Source: Flavobacterium wongokense (GTDB taxonomy: Bacteria > Bacteroidota > Bacteroidia > Flavobacteriales > Flavobacteriaceae). From it: 42,041 nt of DNA. This document shows, piece by piece, positions 39,193 to 42,041 of this stretch. A program made the position numbers and the translations under genes. Within the stretch, counting starts at the first letter, position 1. Every line of letters starts with the position of its first letter. The stretch covers positions 1 to 42,041 of the forward strand of contig NZ_JAKIHP010000009.1 in the NCBI RefSeq assembly GCF_021608265.1. The letters are read 5' to 3'. The notes below the pieces were generated by a model. It was not told the DNA's origin and did no database searches. It saw nothing but the letters and a program-made list of their open reading frames with translations.

Positions 39193-40104
39193 TTAGAAGA
39201 ATCTAGGTGATACCATTTTATTTACTTTGCTGAACAACTCAAATCTTAAGAATACCTCATGTGAACCAGAATTATATCTTCTCAAATGAGTAGTTTCCAC
39301 ATCATAACTGTACCCGATGAATAAACCATCAGTTACCTGAAACCCTGCAAGTCCGCTTACTGCTGCATCCCAACGGTAAGCTGCACCAAGCATTAACTTA
39401 TCAAAGAATAAGACGTTTGCTGAAGCATCAACCTGTAAAGGAGCACCTGTTACCATTTTGGTAAGGACAGCAGGTTTGAATTTAATCGATGGGGTTATAT
39501 CAAATACATAACCAGCGATAGCATAAAAATTCATTCTTTCTTCAAATACAGCGATGTCATTATCATTGTATTTTTTGTCCTGTAAAAAGTTTGGAACAGA
39601 AACACCTAAATAAAACTTGTCTGAGTGTAAATATACTCCGGCACCAAAGTTAGGAGAGATCTCGTTGTCAAAGTTTTGAAGGCTTGGATCTGCAGCTTGT
39701 TGCGGTGTTAATTTATCTGTATCCAGGTTAAACATATTTCCGGATGCTTTTATACCAAAAGACAGTTTATAATCTTCAGACACTGGGACGGTGTATGAAA
39801 CATCGGCAGAAAGTGTATTATCACTTGTTGGCCCGATTCTGTCATTTACTAAAGAAAGCCCTATACCTAAATTACTATTGTTAATAGGAGTATGTAAAGA
39901 GAAGGCATTGGTAACCGGAGCGCCATCTAATCCTACCCATTGGGTACGGTGCAATCCAAAAATACTCATTACTCCTCTCGATCCTGCATAAGCCGGATTG
40001 ACATTGATTGTGTTATACATGTATTGGGTATACTGTGCGTCCTGCTGTGCAAAACCAGTGTAACACGTTAACATCAAAGCGAAAATTAAAATTTTTGTTC
40101 TCAT
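39193..40104 (-). CDS. PorP/SprF-family type IX secretion protein
   Basis: 303 residues. Signal peptide (MRTKILIFALMLTCYTGFAQ) then QDAQYTQYMYNTINVNPAYAGSRG, the hallmark start of PorP/SprF proteins, and a beta-barrel sequence ending HEVFLRFELFSKVNKMVSPRFF. SprF of F. johnsoniae is needed for secretion and surface attachment of the adhesin SprB. The adjacent upstream adhesin gene suggests this is its dedicated outer-membrane partner. Confidence 0.93.
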   Translation of the reverse strand: MRTKILIFALMLTCYTGFAQQDAQYTQYMYNTINVNPAYAGSRGVMSIFGLHRTQWVGLDGAPVTNAFSLHTPINNSNLGIGLSLVNDRIGPTSDNTLSADVSYTVPVSEDYKLSFGIKASGNMFNLDTDKLTPQQAADPSLQNFDNEISPNFGAGVYLHSDKFYLGVSVPNFLQDKKYNDNDIAVFEERMNFYAIAGYVFDITPSIKFKPAVLTKMVTGAPLQVDASANVLFFDKLMLGAAYRWDAAVSGLAGFQVTDGLFIGYSYDVETTHLRRYNSGSHEVFLRFELFSKVNKMVSPRFF

Positions 40105-40159
40105 ATTTTCTATTTTTTATCCTGAGGGTTTTGCAACCCTCAGGAATTAGTAGGGTTTT

Positions 40160-42041
40160 TTATCTAGTAAGGTATAAATATCCGTCTTTATTAACAGTCT
40201 GTCCATCGATTGTTGTCGCCTGAATGATATAGAAATAGGTTCCAGCCGGCAATTCTTCAGTTTTGCTTACAGTTGCTCTTCCTTCAGATACGCCGATAAA
40301 TTTACGGGTATTGTTGTCATAATCTTTAGTTTCATACACTAAAATTCCCCAACGGTTGTAAATTTCTACAGTATTTGTTGGATAACACTCTGTTTTGTCG
40401 ATGTTGTCAATATTGAAATACTCATTTATTCCGTCACCATTCGGAGTGAACGCATTGTTCACAAAGAGATCCGCACAAGGGTCAACGATACCACATTTAA
40501 TAACATCTAAATGGATGTTTATTTTTTGTGGACAAGTTGCAGTCTCATAAGAATAAGAGAATGTATAACTACCTTCAGTTACTCCAAACGGACTGAATAA
40601 AGAACCACTTAACGTACCAACGTTACTTTCATTTACCCAAGTTCCACCTGTTGGTGTACCTGTTGGTAAGTAGATAGCCAGGTCATAAGTAATTTCTTTT
40701 TGGTCATTACAGATCTCATCACCTTTAGGGATATTGATCTCAGTAACATCAACTTCACGGCTTACCGCTATAACTTGAGTAATCGTAGTTGTGTTTCCAC
40801 AAGCATCAGCAACAGTCCATGTTCTGGTGATTACATAAGTACCGGTAACATCAGGTTGTGTTTGTGTTTCGGTAAATATTGGTGTTCCAACAGTTGAACA
40901 ATTATCTGTAAAGTCAGCAGCACCTAATACTGGAGCAACCGGAATTTCATCACAACCTACCTGAACCTTAGGAGTAATTGGCACAATGATTTGTGGTGGA
41001 GTACTATCAGATACCGCAATTGATTGTGATACCGGAGCACTATTATTTCCACAAGCATCAGTTGCAATCCATGTTCTAACTATTGTATAAGTAGAAGGAC
41101 AGATTCCAGCCAAAATAGTTTCAGTCATGTTAACTGTTGCCGTTCCACAGTTATCAGCAGCTGTTAAAACTGCAGGAGATGGGATGTTATCACATGATGC
41201 ACTAGTATTGGCAGGTGCAGCTATTGTGAATGTTGGAGGCACATTATCATTAACAGAAATTGTTTGTGATACAGAAGATGTATTGTTACATGCATCAGTA
41301 AATGTCCAAGTTCTGGTTACTGTGAATGAATTAGGGCAGCTTCCCTGAACAGTCGAATCAACACCATTTACAGTAATAGCACCACTACAGTTATCCATTG
41401 CTGTTAGCGAAATCATAGCAGGAATTTCACCTGTACAAGTCGCAGAGATTGAAGCTGGAGCTGGTGGAGCAACAGGAGCAAGATTATCTGTTACAGTAAT
41501 TGTCTGAGTCTGAGTAGCTGCTGCGTTACCACAAGCATCTACAAGAGACCAAGTACGTGTAATGATATGTGAACCTGCACATGGACCGTCAGCAACGCTG
41601 TCAGCAAATGTAGCCTGTAAACCAGTTGAACAGTTGTCTGCTTCATTGGTTACATCACCAGTTGCAGTTACAGAAGCATCATAAGTACAATCAGCTGCAG
41701 TGAATATTTCAATATTCGCAGGAGCAGTGAATGTAGGAGCGATGTTATCCGTTACAGTTATTGTCTGAGTCTGAGTAGCAGCTGCGTTACCACAAGCATC
41801 TACAAGAGACCAAGTACGAGTAATGATATGTGAACCTGCACACTGACCGTCAGCAACGCTGTCAGCAAATGTAGCCTGAAGACCAGTTGAACAGTTGTCA
41901 GCCTCATTAGTTACATCACCAGTAATTGCAATTGACGCATCATAAGTACAATCAGCAGTAGTGAATATTTCGATATTCGCAGGAGCAGTGAAAGTAGGAG
42001 CGATGTTGTCTGTTACAGTGATCGTTTGTGTCTGAGTAGCC
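40160..42041 (-). CDS. Giant repetitive gliding-associated adhesin, C-terminal part (truncated by window)
   Basis: The frame is open from the right window edge to the stop at 40160, over 620 residues with the true start outside. It consists of tandem Ig-like/HYR-type repeats (TDNIAPTFTAPANIEIF, DNCSTGLQATFADSVADG, TRTWSLVDACGNAAATQTQ) of about 87 residues near the right edge and shorter, more divergent units further left. The C-terminal NAFTPNGDGINEYFNIDNI, VEIYNRWGILVYETKDY and GTYFYIIQATT is the gliding motility-associated C-terminal (type B T9SS) domain. SprB-like cell-surface adhesin moved during gliding. The conserved Cys pairs suggest disulfides. Confidence 0.92.
   Translation of the reverse strand, partial: ATQTQTITVTDNIAPTFTAPANIEIFTTADCTYDASIAITGDVTNEADNCSTGLQATFADSVADGQCAGSHIITRTWSLVDACGNAAATQTQTITVTDNIAPTFTAPANIEIFTAADCTYDASVTATGDVTNEADNCSTGLQATFADSVADGPCAGSHIITRTWSLVDACGNAAATQTQTITVTDNLAPVAPPAPASISATCTGEIPAMISLTAMDNCSGAITVNGVDSTVQGSCPNSFTVTRTWTFTDACNNTSSVSQTISVNDNVPPTFTIAAPANTSASCDNIPSPAVLTAADNCGTATVNMTETILAGICPSTYTIVRTWIATDACGNNSAPVSQSIAVSDSTPPQIIVPITPKVQVGCDEIPVAPVLGAADFTDNCSTVGTPIFTETQTQPDVTGTYVITRTWTVADACGNTTTITQVIAVSREVDVTEINIPKGDEICNDQKEITYDLAIYLPTGTPTGGTWVNESNVGTLSGSLFSPFGVTEGSYTFSYSYETATCPQKINIHLDVIKCGIVDPCADLFVNNAFTPNGDGINEYFNIDNIDKTECYPTNTVEIYNRWGILVYETKDYDNNTRKFIGVSEGRATVSKTEELPAGTYFYIIQATTIDGQTVNKDGYLYLTR
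41484..42041 (-). repeat. 261-bp tandem repeats in the adhesin gene
   Basis: Units starting at 41484, 41745 and 42006 (TTATCTGTTACAG-type start) are nearly identical at exact 261-bp spacing, 87 codons each. The array continues past the window. Confidence 0.9.

Overview
The window looks like a chromosome segment of a gliding Flavobacteriaceae bacterium, probably Flavobacterium or a close relative. The evidence is low-GC sequence, TAnnTTTG-type -7 promoter boxes, a PorP/SprF plus OmpA plus gliding-adhesin cluster of the type IX secretion system, a CAL67264-type small membrane protein, and hutG/hutI histidine utilisation genes. It divides into two very different halves. Positions 1 to about 22,130 are a cassette array: 32 copies of a 115-126 bp imperfectly palindromic repeat, each separating one short insert. 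Twenty-six inserts carry one minus-strand gene each and six carry no convincing gene. Each repeat starts with TAAC (twice CAAC) and ends with GTTA (twice GTTG) on the + strand. The 8-10 bases at the left end of each insert are the reverse complement of the bases at its right end, and they differ from insert to insert (GTTATAAGCC/GGCTTATAAC, GTTAGTGCCC/GGGCACTAAC, GTTGGCAGC/GCTGCCAAC and so on). This is the signature of integron gene cassettes, where the end of attC travels at the front of its own cassette. The repeats are therefore called attC-like, read on the minus strand, with the integration end of the array on the right. At that end lie a candidate attI (about 22,117-22,223) and a tyrosine recombinase (22224..23267). 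The recombinase has all catalytic residues but lacks the insertion between the catalytic Lys and the HxxR motif that defines IntI, and it is transcribed toward the array, not away from it. An integron-like array beside a XerC/D-length recombinase is the main discovery candidate of the window. Cassette cargo is small: lipoproteins, one- to three-helix membrane proteins, and several defence- or conflict-like proteins (HEPN, PD-(D/E)XK, GIY-YIG, Abi-like membrane protein, DUF1851 immunity-like, LMW phosphatase-like). Four cassettes occur twice. Six cassettes lack convincing genes. They carry CAAACTTGG-type motifs or a 21-bp tandem repeat, and two contain nested palindromes. One attC (attC2) is split by a 3,394-bp IS1595-family transposon with 29-bp terminal inverted repeats, an 8-bp target duplication, and a cargo pair that includes a PIN-domain nuclease. 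An uninterrupted copy of the same attC and cassette further right proves the insertion. Positions 23,268-42,041 are ordinary chromosome: a secreted amidohydrolase, a small membrane protein, a four-helix-bundle protein embedded in AATTCAAAATT-type repeats, ettA, a TPR hybrid histidine kinase, a DEAD-box helicase convergent with it through a shared terminator, hutG and hutI around a coiled-coil protein, corA and nhaA (convergent, overlapping stops), and finally a minus-strand cluster of a giant repetitive adhesin (cut by the window edge), a PorP/SprF protein and an OmpA-family protein. The array probably continues left of position 1, because the window opens at the first base of an attC.
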